Positions 18,829 to 29,492 of a stretch of DNA of 64,000 nt are shown piece by piece; the first letter of the stretch is position 1, and each line of letters starts with the position of its first letter. Source of the DNA: Trissonchulus latispiculum (Eukaryota; Nematoda; Enoplea; Enoplida; Ironidae). Made by a program: the position numbers and the translations under genes. The stretch spans positions 1 through 64,000 of the forward strand of contig JASAND010022074.1 in the NCBI GenBank assembly GCA_030248195.1, written 5' to 3'. The notes under the pieces are model-generated. The model did no database searches. It was not told the origin of the DNA and saw only the letters and a list, made by a program, of their open reading frames with translations.

Positions 18829-19210
18829 CTGGATGTGTAAGGAGGGTTGCGTTTTGGAAGCTGGAGCTGCATATTTACACAATAACCGTAAAAAGCCTGG
18901 TTTTACTCTGGCCTGTGCAGACAGTTAGTACAAACGACGTTAATTGTGCGCGTTTTGGTGCTGCATCGTGAACTTCTGTCACAGAGCCCAGCAAACAGAA
19001 CAAGCTACAAGTATTTGTGTTCAGTTTATTATTAATGAAATGTACATATTCATGTATACATCAGTACATGTAGTAGAGATGTACATATATACATCAGTCA
19101 TCCTAAGGAAAAAATTTTCACAAAAGATAGAATCAAACTTTTTACATTTCTTTGAAGCAAAGGTTCCATTCAAACATAAAGCCACTGACAGATCAGGTAT
19201 ACTAATGGAG

Positions 19211-19441
19211 TCAGTTGTAGCAAGGGCGATTTCGGTTGATCAGCCCCCTTATTTTCTTTAGGACGGACTCAGAGGGTAGAATCACTTGAAATCGGGGGAA
19301 CGCTATATAAACAGGGGTGTTGACATTTTCTTCAACTAGATTCAACTGTACAGAGGTGGGGCATCGAGTGTTCTGCAAAGGTTCACCGACAGCGATAGAC
19401 ACTAATCCTATCAGAAGGAACCATTTCAACGCAGACATTCT
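19211..19441 (-). CDS. Putative small secreted protein, 76 residues
   Basis: From the ATG at 19441 the frame starts MSALKWFLLIGLVSIAVG, a good signal peptide, followed by about 58 residues with two cysteines (NTRCPTS and NRPCYN) and a stop at 19211. The ATG has A at -3, and a TATA box (TTATAAAAGG on the minus strand) lies about 50 bases upstream. An AATAAA occurs about 180 bases after the stop. It may be a complete single-exon peptide gene. Alternatively it is the first exon of a longer gene using a weak donor before the stop. An in-frame ATG 39 bases further upstream is less likely because it precedes the hydrophobic segment. The family was not recognised. Confidence 0.5.
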   Translation of the reverse strand, partial: RMSALKWFLLIGLVSIAVGEPLQNTRCPTSVQLNLVEENVNTPVYIAFPRFQVILPSESVLKKIRGLINRNRPCYN

Positions 19442-19483
19442 TGGCTGTACAACAAATCTGTCTAACTTTCTATTTCCCAAGAA

Positions 19484-19496
19484 AGCCTTTTATAAG
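19484..19496 (-). promoter_or_regulatory. TATA box of the putative secreted-protein gene
   Basis: CCTTATAAAAGG on the minus strand lies about 50 bases upstream of the ATG at 19441, leaving room for a transcription start about 30 bases downstream and a short 5' leader. Confidence 0.5.
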
Positions 19497-20403
19497 GAAC
19501 AAAACTTAATGCGATTACAGTCCTATATTAAACTAATCGGGTCCAAGCTGTCATTTCCATCTGTAGCTATCTCTTTCTAAGTTGATAGCTGCCATAAGGA
19601 TTACTAATTTGTTCGTATATATTCGTTCCGTATGATTCTTCTGAGATCTTAACTGTTAACCCTCTGTCAGATCTTATATATAGCTGTCGAAATCGTCGCT
19701 ACTTATCTTGATCTTGAAGTGCAAAAGCCTAAGCTTTCACAAACGATTAGATGTTTGCTGTTAATGCGCTTACGATAAAATCTCGAGTAACGATGTTGTC
19801 TTGAGTTAATCCGGTAGGCTTATCTAAAGCAGCAGAATAAGAATTTGTACTTGTAGGGAATTAGTACCGAAACTAAGAAAACTAAAACTAGTTTCATCCT
19901 TTTCATGTTTCCTGGTTGCAAGAGTACACAGTTAAGATTATCACAAGAAGCATTCACTCTGTGCAGTGAAGGCCAAAACTGCAAATGCTATGTGCCGCGC
20001 TAACGGCTGGCAAATAAACATACACAGACTTGGCTTGGGGTTATGTTTTCCGTCCGTGACCTTCGCTTCTCCGCTTCTTGTTCGCCCTTTCCACTTTACT
20101 AAGGAAAGCAGCACCGTAGCGAAAAGTAGTGTCCAAACGGCGAAAGAGCCCGAACCAAAAATTAACTCTTGTCCAGTATAAACTAAACTCAAATTTGACT
20201 TTTCCTTCTACCAACTTTAATGAAAGAATTGAATGATATTTAACCATACGTGTGCGATTTGGGTCACCCCCAACGCACTAACCCCCACAGAATCCGGATT
20301 TTTCCAGTAAAAAACAGGAAAAATCCGGTTTTTCGGCGGCCTTCGGCCCCCTTCACCCACCCCCCCAGAACTTCCCCTCCTGCACATGTCTGTATTTAAC
20401 TCA

Positions 20404-20409
20404 TTTAAT
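20404..20409 (-). terminator. Variant poly(A) signal ATTAAA
   Basis: ATTAAA on the minus strand, about 50 bases after the stop of the terminal exon at 20458-20814. Confidence 0.4.
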
Positions 20410-20457
20410 TCCGATTAAAGCTTTGCTACAAACCTTTAGCATAAAGTACTTTTAGGT

Positions 20458-20814
20458 TTATTGACAGGATGCTATTTCCATATCAAAGATAGCCCTAAAC
20501 AGTGGATCGTTAAAGTTAGGATTTTGAAACCGGGGACATTTTTGGATTTTTCTGGAAAAATGTTTTAAGTATTGACAGAAGATTCTTTCCTGAACATGCA
20601 TAGCTTGTACTTTGAATGCCGTTGATATTGTTGTAGCCAGAGTACATGCTGTATCTTCTTGCATTGTACCATTTGCGGAAAACTGTTGAATCCACGCACA
20701 AGTAGGCACTATCTGAAGTAATTCAGAGCAGCACCTTCTTATACATCGACGTATTCGCTGTATGAATTCACAAACGCTTTCGAAATTTGATTCTGTAACA
20801 TCTTTCCTTATAAC
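20458..20814 (-). CDS. Putative 3'-terminal exon of a cysteine-rich protein
   Basis: The minus strand is open for 118 codons from an acceptor (CATTTTTAG|GTTATAAGG) to TAA at 20458. The peptide holds eight cysteines (VCEF, RCIRRCC, TCAW, ACTL, FCQY, KCPR, SCQ) and an NGT glycosylation site, with amphipathic helical stretches. A variant poly(A) signal follows. I do not recognise the family; a secreted helical Cys-rich protein is my best description. The upstream exon was not found between 20815 and 21130, so it might share upstream exons with the 21192-21459 exon as an alternative end. Confidence 0.5.
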   Translation of the reverse strand, partial: VIRKDVTESNFESVCEFIQRIRRCIRRCCSELLQIVPTCAWIQQFSANGTMQEDTACTLATTISTAFKVQAMHVQERIFCQYLKHFSRKIQKCPRFQNPNFNDPLFRAIFDMEIASCQ

Positions 20815-21136
20815 CTAAAAATGACATTAAAAGACTTCAAGTTCGCATTTAGTTATATATCGTCCCTTGTAAAAATAATATCCGCCCTAGAGAATAATGC
20901 AGATCAGTCTGTAACCGAAACATCACGTTCATGGTAATTTTTATATATATTTACAAGACTGATAAGAAATAAATCGCACCATTACCACGGTCTACCGTCT
21001 ATGGTCAATGAAGTTATTTACAAATTTGGTCATAAATATATAATATGGAATTTTTGAACTTATTTTTGATGCTTTTTATGTTCTGTAATTTATCAGACAA
21101 TCAACAGTAGCAAACTAAAATTTTTGTTTTAAAGTA

Positions 21137-21142
21137 TTTATT
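21137..21142 (-). terminator. Poly(A) signal AATAAA
   Basis: ACAAATAAATAC on the minus strand, about 50 bases after the TAG at 21192, in the expected position for the terminal exon at 21192-21459. Confidence 0.6.
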
Positions 21143-21191
21143 TGTTGTCAACACACAAGTCAGAATAAGTAGGAGAACAATATAAAACTTG

Positions 21192-21459
21192 CTACCGCTC
21201 GACTTTCTCATAGCCAAGTAAACTAATGTGATCCGACAAATTGTATTTCAAAGCCACTGATTCAACCACTGTTGTGAGCTTATTAGAAACAGCTTTGTAG
21301 CGCTTTAGGATAGCTCTTTCCTTAATCCTTACTGCTTTCGTGATACAATGTAAGGTAGAATTGAACATGACATCTGCTTCCTTGAAAATCGATACATCAT
21401 GGAGCAAAGAAAATCCATTACTGCATTCTATTATCCATCCAAAAATCAGGCCTACTGAC
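21192..21459 (-). CDS. Putative 3'-terminal exon, unknown protein
   Basis: The minus strand reads 88 codons from a good acceptor (TTTTTACATTAG) to TAG at 21192. The peptide begins SVGLIFGWIIECSNG, contains NST, two cysteines and a lysine/arginine-rich helical region (AVRIKERAILKRYKAV), and ends GYEKVER. The stop and a canonical AATAAA 50 bases later support a real 3' end. Upstream exons are not visible because the sequence above 21480 is largely transposon-derived. The product is unknown. It shows only faint resemblance to the Cys-rich exon at 20458. Confidence 0.55.
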
Positions 21460-21639
21460 CTAATGTAAAAACTCAAACAAGTGCAGAAATAATAAAGATT
21501 GGCAAATATTATTTTGTCGAGGAGCCCAGCACTACATATTTATTTAGGTACTCAAAGATAGTGTTGTTGCCCGGCCGGTTTCTTGACTCGGCCGGCCGAA
21601 CCATCAAGAGTACATATTATATTACATAATATAATATAA

Positions 21640-21959
21640 TAAGGCACACTCTATGCTATCAGAGCAAAAACTATGCTCTGATTGCTAACGGCCAAAACCG
21701 CTAACGCTAACGGCAAATTAGACCCAACTTCAAACAATTTCGTGCTCTATGTTTGTGCTCTAACGCTTGAAGCAGACACAAAATTCGCTAACACTGCTTG
21801 TGTTTTCGAACAAAAGCACATAAACATAGCGCGAGTGAGCGTACCCCCGTTTCGACCAGGTATTGATTTGCGGTGGGGTCACTAGGGTCTGATTTGCGGG
21901 AGGTGGGCCGTTAGCGAGCAGAGCATAGTTTTTGCTCTGATAACATAGAGTGTGCCTTA
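21640..21959. mobile_element. 320-bp MITE, TAAGGCACACTCTAT ends
   Basis: The arms of about 55 bp are inverted, starting TAAGGCACACTCTATG and continuing TATCAGAGCAAAAACTATGC. The interior repeats GCTAACGGC-type words. No coding capacity is seen. An AT-rich TAATATAATATAA flank makes the target duplication ambiguous. Confidence 0.85.
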
Positions 21960-22000
21960 GTGGCACACTCTTATACCAAGAGTCCATGATTTTCTTCTAT

Positions 22001-22648
22001 ATATTAGAAGAAGAGTAAGCCACTAGCGGGCTCCTCTTCTTGGCATTGCGAAACGGTGCTCCGACCACAATACGCGAATGTTCCCCCGTTTGGGGCGGGT
22101 CGACAGGTATACCCCTCTCCGTTTGGTGGGGGGGGTAGCCGAAAGTGGTCCCCGTTTGGTGGGGGGGTAGCCGAAAGTGGTCCCCGTTTGGGGGGGGGGT
22201 CGCTGAAAGAGGTCCCCGTGTGGGGGGGGGGGATCGCTGAAAGAGGTCCCCGTTTGGGGGGGGGGGCACAAAAAGTGGTCCCCGTTTGGGGGGGGGGTCG
22301 CCAACAGCCAATCAGAATGAGCAAAACTTAGCCTGCTTGAGCGACCCCCCCAAACGGGGACCCATTTTCGAATAGAACAAAAACTACCGTAATCCTCTGC
22401 TCTACCCCCGCACCAAACGGAGGGGGGGTTTCTGCAATCTGATTGGCTGTTGGCTACCCCCCACCAAACGGGGACCTCTTTTTGGCTACTCCCCCCCCCC
22501 CCCACCAAACGGAGGGGGGTATGCGATGTCAATTTGGTCGACCCCCCCCCAAACGGGGGAACATTCGCGTATTGTGGGCGGAGCACCGTTGCACAACACA
22601 ATGCAGTGAAGAGAAGCCCTCTAGTGGCTTACTCTTCTTCTTAATAAT
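22001..22648. mobile_element. G-rich element with long TIRs and CCCCGTTTGGGG array
   Basis: The outer arms of about 85 bp are inverted (AGAAGAAGAGTAAGCCACTAG outermost, GCGAATGTTCCCCCGTTTGG innermost). The left half holds five to six copies of a 40-bp unit with CCCCGTTTGGGGGGG and AAAGxGGT. The right half has the same words inverted. Each unit can form a short hairpin or G-quadruplex. Apparent Pro-rich ORFs here come from the repeats. Confidence 0.85.
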
Positions 22649-23567
22649 AGTGCAATTATGCACTCTTGCTTATACTCTTGCTTATATTATGTACTCTTGG
22701 TAACATGGTGGTCACTGCGGTATACAACAAAATGTGATAGACAAGCAAATTTATTATCTTTGTTTCGACTTACCAGACGTTTAAGATTAGCATTACACTG
22801 GTGAATAAAGTGCTAGAGATTTGCATACAATTCCATTGTAAAGCAAGTAGTTGATCAAATTCGATAACAGGTAATGTGAATTTAGCAGACATAATAAACA
22901 GAAAGCGTACGCGTAGGTTTATCTTCAGTCATGCCACAATTAATTAGTCATAACTTAACTTTTCAGACTTTCATAAGTCAGAATTTTATTAGCCAGAATT
23001 TAGGTTTTGAAAGAATATAAAATGTATATACTTTCGCTTGTCAGAATTTTATACAAACAATTGTCTTCCTGGAGGCACAGTCAAACAAAATAGCTGAACT
23101 TGACAGTCTCATATAGTATCTCCCTACGATAAGACTGTGTCTCTACTTTCAGCTACACAGCTAGGAAGATCTGTTTTCAAGACAGTTCGCCACAATTGAG
23201 GTGGGTCCGCCTTAGGTACACATCTTTCGAAAGAGAATTGACGCATAGGCAATTTCGCTCAATCATAAGACAATTAGTATGCCATATGTAAATCATTATC
23301 AAGAAGCTTCGCTGGAGTTAACAGCAGGTCAGCAGGAGTTTTTTGTAAGTGGTTCCGCATCATTGTGGTTCATCTTGTGAACCGAAAGATGCTGCTCTCC
23401 GCGGACTGCAAAAATTCAAGAAGCGGAGAAGCGAAGACCAAGGATAGAAAACTTGGTCCCCAAACCAAACTGCCGTGCGGTTATTGCAGTCACCCCCAAG
23501 GCAACGGTAGCCGTCCTTTCCGACAACTGTTGCCCCCCGCTTGACAACAGTGACGGAGATGGCTGAA
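22649..23567. other. No gene recognised
   Basis: About 900 bp of AT-rich sequence between two inverted-repeat elements. I see no supported coding exon or repeat. Confidence 0.6.
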
Positions 23568-24736
23568 AACTAAAGTCTGACCAAAAATTCTTGGAACCGA
23601 AATGTGAGCGGCTGTCCTGAGTTATCATTTGAAGGTAGCCTATACAATGTATATATTTTTCGAATCCTCAGGAACCCGAGATTTCGAAAATTCGAAAAAA
23701 TCCGAAATTCCGGAATTCATTCACGGAAAATTTAAAATTTTTGGTTTTTTGCCCAATTTTTATCGCAGTCAAAATTTGGTTCTCACAGTCGATTAGAGAC
23801 GGTCCTGCTACACAATTTTGCTCTTAGAAGCTTTTCACGAAAATACACCCAATTTCCGGAATTCCGGGTTTTCTAAATTACCGGATTTTAAAAATTTCCT
23901 CCAATACCCACAAGATGGGTATCATTCGAAAGCTCTTATCGGGCTGAACAACTTTTGTAATAGAACGAACTCGTGAAAATGCACACAATTCCGGAATTCG
24001 AGAAAACCGGATTTTCCGGATTTTAAAAATTTTCTCCAATACCCACAATATGGGTATCATTCGAGAGCTCTTGATGAGCTGAACAAATCTTGTAATAGAA
24101 CCAACTTGCAGAAATGAGCCCAGTTCTCGGAATTCACGAAAAATTTCCAAGCTAGAGTGAAATCTGAATTTGTGAATTCCGGGATTTAGGTGCATTTTCA
24201 GACATTGGTTCTATTACAAGATTTGTTCAGCTCATTAAGGGCTCTCGAATGAAACCCATATTGTGGGTATTGGAGAAAATTTTTAAAATCCGGAAAATCA
24301 GGTTTTCGCGAATTCCGGGAATTGAGTGCATTTTCACGAGTTCGTTCTATTACAAAAGTTGTTCAGCTCGATAAGAGCTTTCGAATGATACCCATCTTGA
24401 GGGTATTGGAGGAAATTTTTAAAATCCGGTAATTTAGAAAACCCGGAATTCCGGAAATTGGGTGCATTTTCGTGTAAAGCTTCTAAGAACAAGAATGTGT
24501 AGACCAGCTCTATTCGACTGCGAACTAAATTTTGATTGCGATAAAAATTTGGCGAAAAACAAAAAATTTTAAATTTTCCGTGAATGAAATCCGGAATTTC
24601 GGAATTTTTCGGATTTTCGAAATCTCGGGTTCCTGAGGATTCGGAAAATATATACATTGTATAGGCTACCTTCAAATGATAACTCAGGACAGCCGCTCAC
24701 ATTTCGGTTCCAAGAATTTTTGGTCAGACTTTAGTT
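23568..24736. repeat. 1.17-kb near-perfect palindrome
   Basis: The left arm starts AACTAAAGTCTGACC and the right arm ends GGTCAGACTTTAGTT. The match continues with few differences to a centre near 24150, so each arm is about 575 bp. Inside each arm are two copies of a unit of about 140 bp containing CCAATACCCACAATATGGG and GAATTCCGG words. A single-copy relative lies at 35860-36125. Such a foldback may be a MITE with extreme TIRs. Confidence 0.9.
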
Positions 24737-25262
24737 GGCTTGCTCGCAGTAAGCATTAGGGAAAAATAAGGCTGCAGAAAAGAGCAGGGAGGGGAAGGCG
24801 AGCGCTCAGGAAAGAATGAAAAGTCCGCGATGACAAAGTAATTTGTCTGAACTGTTATGAGCATAGACACAGGGGGACCTTTTTCACCCACCCATGCCTA
24901 TGCATGAAAAAGCTTTAAAAGTTAATTAAAATTAAAGAATTAAATTGTTTATATCCCCTTTTTTAATGGTTACATGGTCCATCTTGACAGCCTCTGTCTC
25001 ACAGTCCTCTGTTTGTTGTTGCAACTGTGCGGTAATGTTCACGGTAACGGTCAGCGCTAATGTTGGTTTACTAACTGCATAATTTGTTTAATTTGAAAAG
25101 TATTCCATTGAATTAATTTAGTAGATTAATTCCTATTAACGTTATGCAAACGGTCGATTGCCTGTCCCTGAGCCACGAATGTGGATCCGTTTTGAGGGCA
25201 CCAGAGAATTGAATCATAATAGATGTTCATTCACAATAACACTTTATGATCGTGAAAACAAT
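24737..25262. other. No gene recognised
   Basis: AT-rich intergenic sequence without a supported feature. Confidence 0.6.
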
Positions 25263-25399
25263 CAGGCGCTCTAACCCACTCTACAGGCGCCCTATCGCAC
25301 TTACTGGCGCCCTAACGCACATACTGGGCGCCCTAACGCAACAGGCGCCCTAACGCACCAAAATTAAGATGACCTAAAGTTCACGGGCGCCCTAACGCA
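25263..25399. repeat. GGCGCCCTAACGCA minisatellite
   Basis: Six copies of a core GGCGCYCTAACSCA occur at irregular 20-40-bp spacing. The GGCGCC palindrome is kept in most copies while the spacers differ. Confidence 0.85.
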
Positions 25400-25470
25400 A
25401 CTTTACCAGACGATTCTGACTGAGTAAACTAGACGAGTGCAAACACTGGAAAGAAGAGGCGGTGTATATA

Positions 25471-25623
25471 CTAGTGTTGTTTCAGTAGCCGATTTTAGTT
25501 TCAGTTTCAGTTTCAGTCGGTGGTTCGAAATAATTTCAGTTTCAGTTTCAGTGACTGAAACTGAAACCTGTACAAACTGAAACCTATAGTTTCAGTTTCA
25601 GTTTCAGTGACTGAAACATCACT
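25471..25623. mobile_element. hAT-like MITE with GTTTCA arrays
   Basis: The ends TAGTGTTGTTTCAGT and ACTGAAACATCACTA are inverted. Both sides carry repeated GTTTCA hexamers in opposite orientation. The flanks GGTGTATA and GGTGTACA are similar, but exact boundaries are uncertain. Confidence 0.75.
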
Positions 25624-25797
25624 ACGGTGTACATATATAAGCATAAGTTTCCGAATTTTACGTAAATGTAAATTTAAATCTTAAAGATAAATTCAGAGGT
25701 GAACCTTAAGTTTTTGAAATTCTTGATATTTCTTTAGTATCAACCAAATTTTTATTAGGATTTGTATAGGTATATGTGAATTACGATTTTCATCATC

Positions 25798-25894
25798 TAT
25801 CGCAAAAGAACGAGAAGTGCATTAAATTTCTATCGCAAAAGAACGAGAAGTGCGTTAAATTTCTATCGCAAAATAACGAGAAGTGCATTAAATT
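25798..25894. repeat. 34-bp tandem repeat, three copies
   Basis: Three copies of a unit reading TATCGCAAAAGAACGAGAAG followed by TGCATTAAATTTC, with only single-base differences. Confidence 0.95.
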
Positions 25895-28800
25895 AAGATA
25901 ATTTTAACAGCACACTATTATTCTGTATTTCTAGTTCTGAAAATTGGACAAGTGGAAGCGGTATCAATATTGAGATACAGCGACAACTACAAGTACTTTA
26001 GAGAATCCCTTGGCTAAGTTATAAGGGACGTGTGAAATGATTCATTTCTAGCAACTTAAACTTAGTTTTGGAGTCATATTGTGATCATAGTTAAACTAAT
26101 TATAAAACAAAGTTAATCCAAAGCGTTAAATTTAGGACTGATAAGAAACTTGGTGGGCGACAAATACTTGAAAATATAAAACTATATAAAAATGTGCAAT
26201 ATCGTATAAATTCATATAATGTCGTTAGCAAAGATGAAGAAATACAGTGTTTGTAAAGGAATATTATTGTGAATTTATATAGCAGATCAGGGCTATCCCA
26301 GAATTGCATCTTTACACTTTGGCACACGCAGCCCCCATGAATCTAAAGAGACGTCATAAAGAACAAAAAATATTTGAAAGAACCTCAAGATTATTAAAGC
26401 TGAATTAATCAACTTGTTCTCAATATGAATGTACTATTCTTGACTCACTCAAACTCTGCAGGTCCAGCTGGTCCGAAAAATCTTGTTTTATTGGAAATCT
26501 GTTGACTTAGATTTAAACCAGAATTAGAATTGACTGTAAACGCATAGAAACTGTTTGCTGCCGGGAAGATGGCCTGGCTGGAGGCGCTCCCCGCTGCGCA
26601 GCTCAAAATATGAAAGTTCCAAATTTGACAGCTTCCTGTCGGCGACAGATATAGATGTAAACTAATATAAAATTAGTGCTGCAGTACCATTTCTTCCACT
26701 CCCCCTTCCTAGTCATTACCATTGCATTAACTGAGAGATTTGCAAGGAGTTGACGGCAAGAAGGGGAACCCATTTTGAGTGGAGCCAGCAGTGACCACGA
26801 ATGCACACCAGTAGTAGCCACTTCTGTTTCGGCAATCGGCATTCGAAATTTCCAATTCCCGAGTTTTCGTTAAGACCTGCAGCCATAGCAGATGACAGAG
26901 AGCTTCTGTACTGTTCTATTTTAGGGACGTTCACAGGCTGCCTTTTCAGTTCCGCTAGCCGGTAATTTGCTTGCAATTTCTTGCGCATGTAATAGCATTT
27001 ACACTATAGTTCAATGTGCACAGATTGGTTGTTGGTGCATGTTGGGCATAAAACGCCCGATCCGAATACGCTATACACTAGCTCTATCCCGGAATGGAAT
27101 TTTATGTTTACGTGTTTTGGTCGAAAATTGAGAACTTAGGCAAGGAAAAACTTTGACATCCCGTAGGCAAGACGACTATGGAGCACCAATAAACCATACC
27201 TTCGGTTATTATAAAATTTCCACCTATCCAACTTCTGACACCGTACTATAATTTACTGAAACAAAATATCATCACAGAAATTGTGTAGAAGATAAAATAA
27301 CAAGTACCATAGTAACATTTCCACAATCTTAAAACAGTACAAAAACAAAACTGAAATGAAAGGCAAAACAAGAATTGAGTTTAAGGGGGGGGGTCCATCG
27401 TGAAAAATTTTTGGATCACGGATTTCGCTCATTTTCACACATAATCTAGCCACACATGTCGTACATTGTGAGTTTAAGTTTTGAGTTGTTTCGTTCAGTT
27501 CTCCGTAAGTAAGTGCCATTGAATGAGTAAAATTTGAATATCGGCGAAAATGAGGGTACAGCAGCCAACTGAAGCAAGTTTCCGCAAATCAACTTCAGAT
27601 TTTTAGATTATTTTGTTATACATACTTAATAACCGTTAATGAAAATATCTTCGTACGGTTTCAAGCCAGATAAGCATGATCAGTTTCTTTAAAGGAATTT
27701 TCAGAGGAACAAGGCCTCTGTTCACCTGGATGCAATGAAATATTTAACAGCGCTTAACTTGAAGAAGCATTTCCGAGCCATAGTTCTATACGAAGAGATC
27801 ATCCCTGCACAGAGAGCTTTCGATTGATATATAATATGCGACATTTTGAAAAATTTGAAAAATCGCTGTTTTGTGAAATTTGGTGTATGAGGGTCTCGAT
27901 TGGCGCGCTGAGAAGTACTGGACACAGCTGTCGGCATAATTTATGTTACAAACTGAACTTAAGGCATGAATAAATAGATTGAAATGCAAAAAAGGGAAAT
28001 TTACTATATAGCTTGGTCGTAAAACGCCCATCTTTCTGAAAAACAGCAATTTTCGCAATTTTGCAGAAAAAACGTAATTTCTGCGCCAAAAAAATCTCGA
28101 CACTTGCAAAAGATTACAACCAACATTGGGTATCGTTTGAACCTCTACTTTTTATAAAATGCAGTCAAACTTAATGACCCCCATTTTTGGTCATCAAAAA
28201 CGACAGAATTTAGTGATTTTCGGCAGTTCGCAAACTTCAAAAATTCATTAAAATTTTTTGAAGGTTCAATTCAAAATTCTAATTCCACAGTGACACAGTA
28301 TCTGTTTGGAGGTTTAAAACGATACCAAATGTTACCCGATATCTCACACCAGTTTCGAGATTTTTTGGCGCAGAATTATAATCGAAACTTTTTCGATTTC
28401 CTATGTTTAACACATGGATACTTCTACTTTGAGGTGAATTTTCTCAAGAACCGTAAGAGATTCGACTTAAACTTTATAAACTCGTTAAAATATCCCACTT
28501 GGACAATAAAATATGTGAAAATGAGAAAAATCTGATATGATCGAAAAAATGACCCAAAAGTGGACCCTCCCTTAAGTGTCACCAAATCCACGAAAGACCG
28601 TTTCTGAAAGGACAAATTTTTTCCACGGGCAGACTGATATTAGAACATAAAACTGATCGAACTACTAATTTAATGTCCAATGAAGCAGAGGTTTTTGAAA
28701 TTTTATCGTCGAAATCCGCATTTCGCTTTGGGTTTTGGTTTGGGAAGTCTGTTAGGTATTCCTCGGGAGGGAAAACTCAAATCTTCAGGGACCTGCAGGG

Positions 28801-29492
28801 AAAAATCCAGTCTTCACCCTGCACGAAAACGTAGGGTGTCGAAAATAAGGCAGACGCACACCTGTGTGTAACTTCCGCCCAACCTGATCTAGTTCAAATT
28901 TGGTATGAATGCATTTTGGACACTATAGAGGATTATATTGGGGTTTTCAATTCGCTTAACACGACTGAACCACCATGTTTATTCAGTTTTTCGTTAGCTA
29001 GCAATAAGCTTAAAGGATTAGTTTACAAATTTAACATGTACTGAGCTACCAAAAACCTGGTCAAAAAGGTTTTCTGATTCGTTTTCAACGACCATGGAGC
29101 ACACTACACGCAATTTTTATCAAAATTGGAGATAAAATTATTTGGTTCAACTGTGGCTTAGCTGTAATTTAAAATTTTAAAAATTGTAACAGTTTGCTAC
29201 AGATCAATCAGAAACGTACTGAACTGCGTCCATATACCAAATCTGAACTCAATCGGTCAGGTTTACAGAGATACGCACATCTGCATTCGTATCGCTAGCC
29301 CGTTTAATGAAATTAGTCAGTACAGCATACGTTTACTGAGTACTGATATTACTGTGGGCGGCTGTCGTTCTACCCACATACATTAATTACGTCTTGTCAT
29401 TAAAAGCAATAAATAATTTAACATTTAGACACCTATAACACAGCTTAACAGCTTGACACATGAGAAACACTGAACAACATTAAAAAAGCAAT
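25895..29492. other. Long stretch without a confirmed gene
   Basis: About 3.6 kb of AT-rich sequence downstream of BTAF1. Two overlapping minus-strand frames at 26603-26988 look mildly protein-like, but lack conserved motifs and an obvious splice structure. The rest shows no repeat family shared with other parts of the window. Confidence 0.5.

Noticed and set aside
26603..26988. Two overlapping minus-strand frames with protein-like composition
   Set aside because: They overlap in different frames, and there is no family motif, splice structure or poly(A) support. Kept only as a note.
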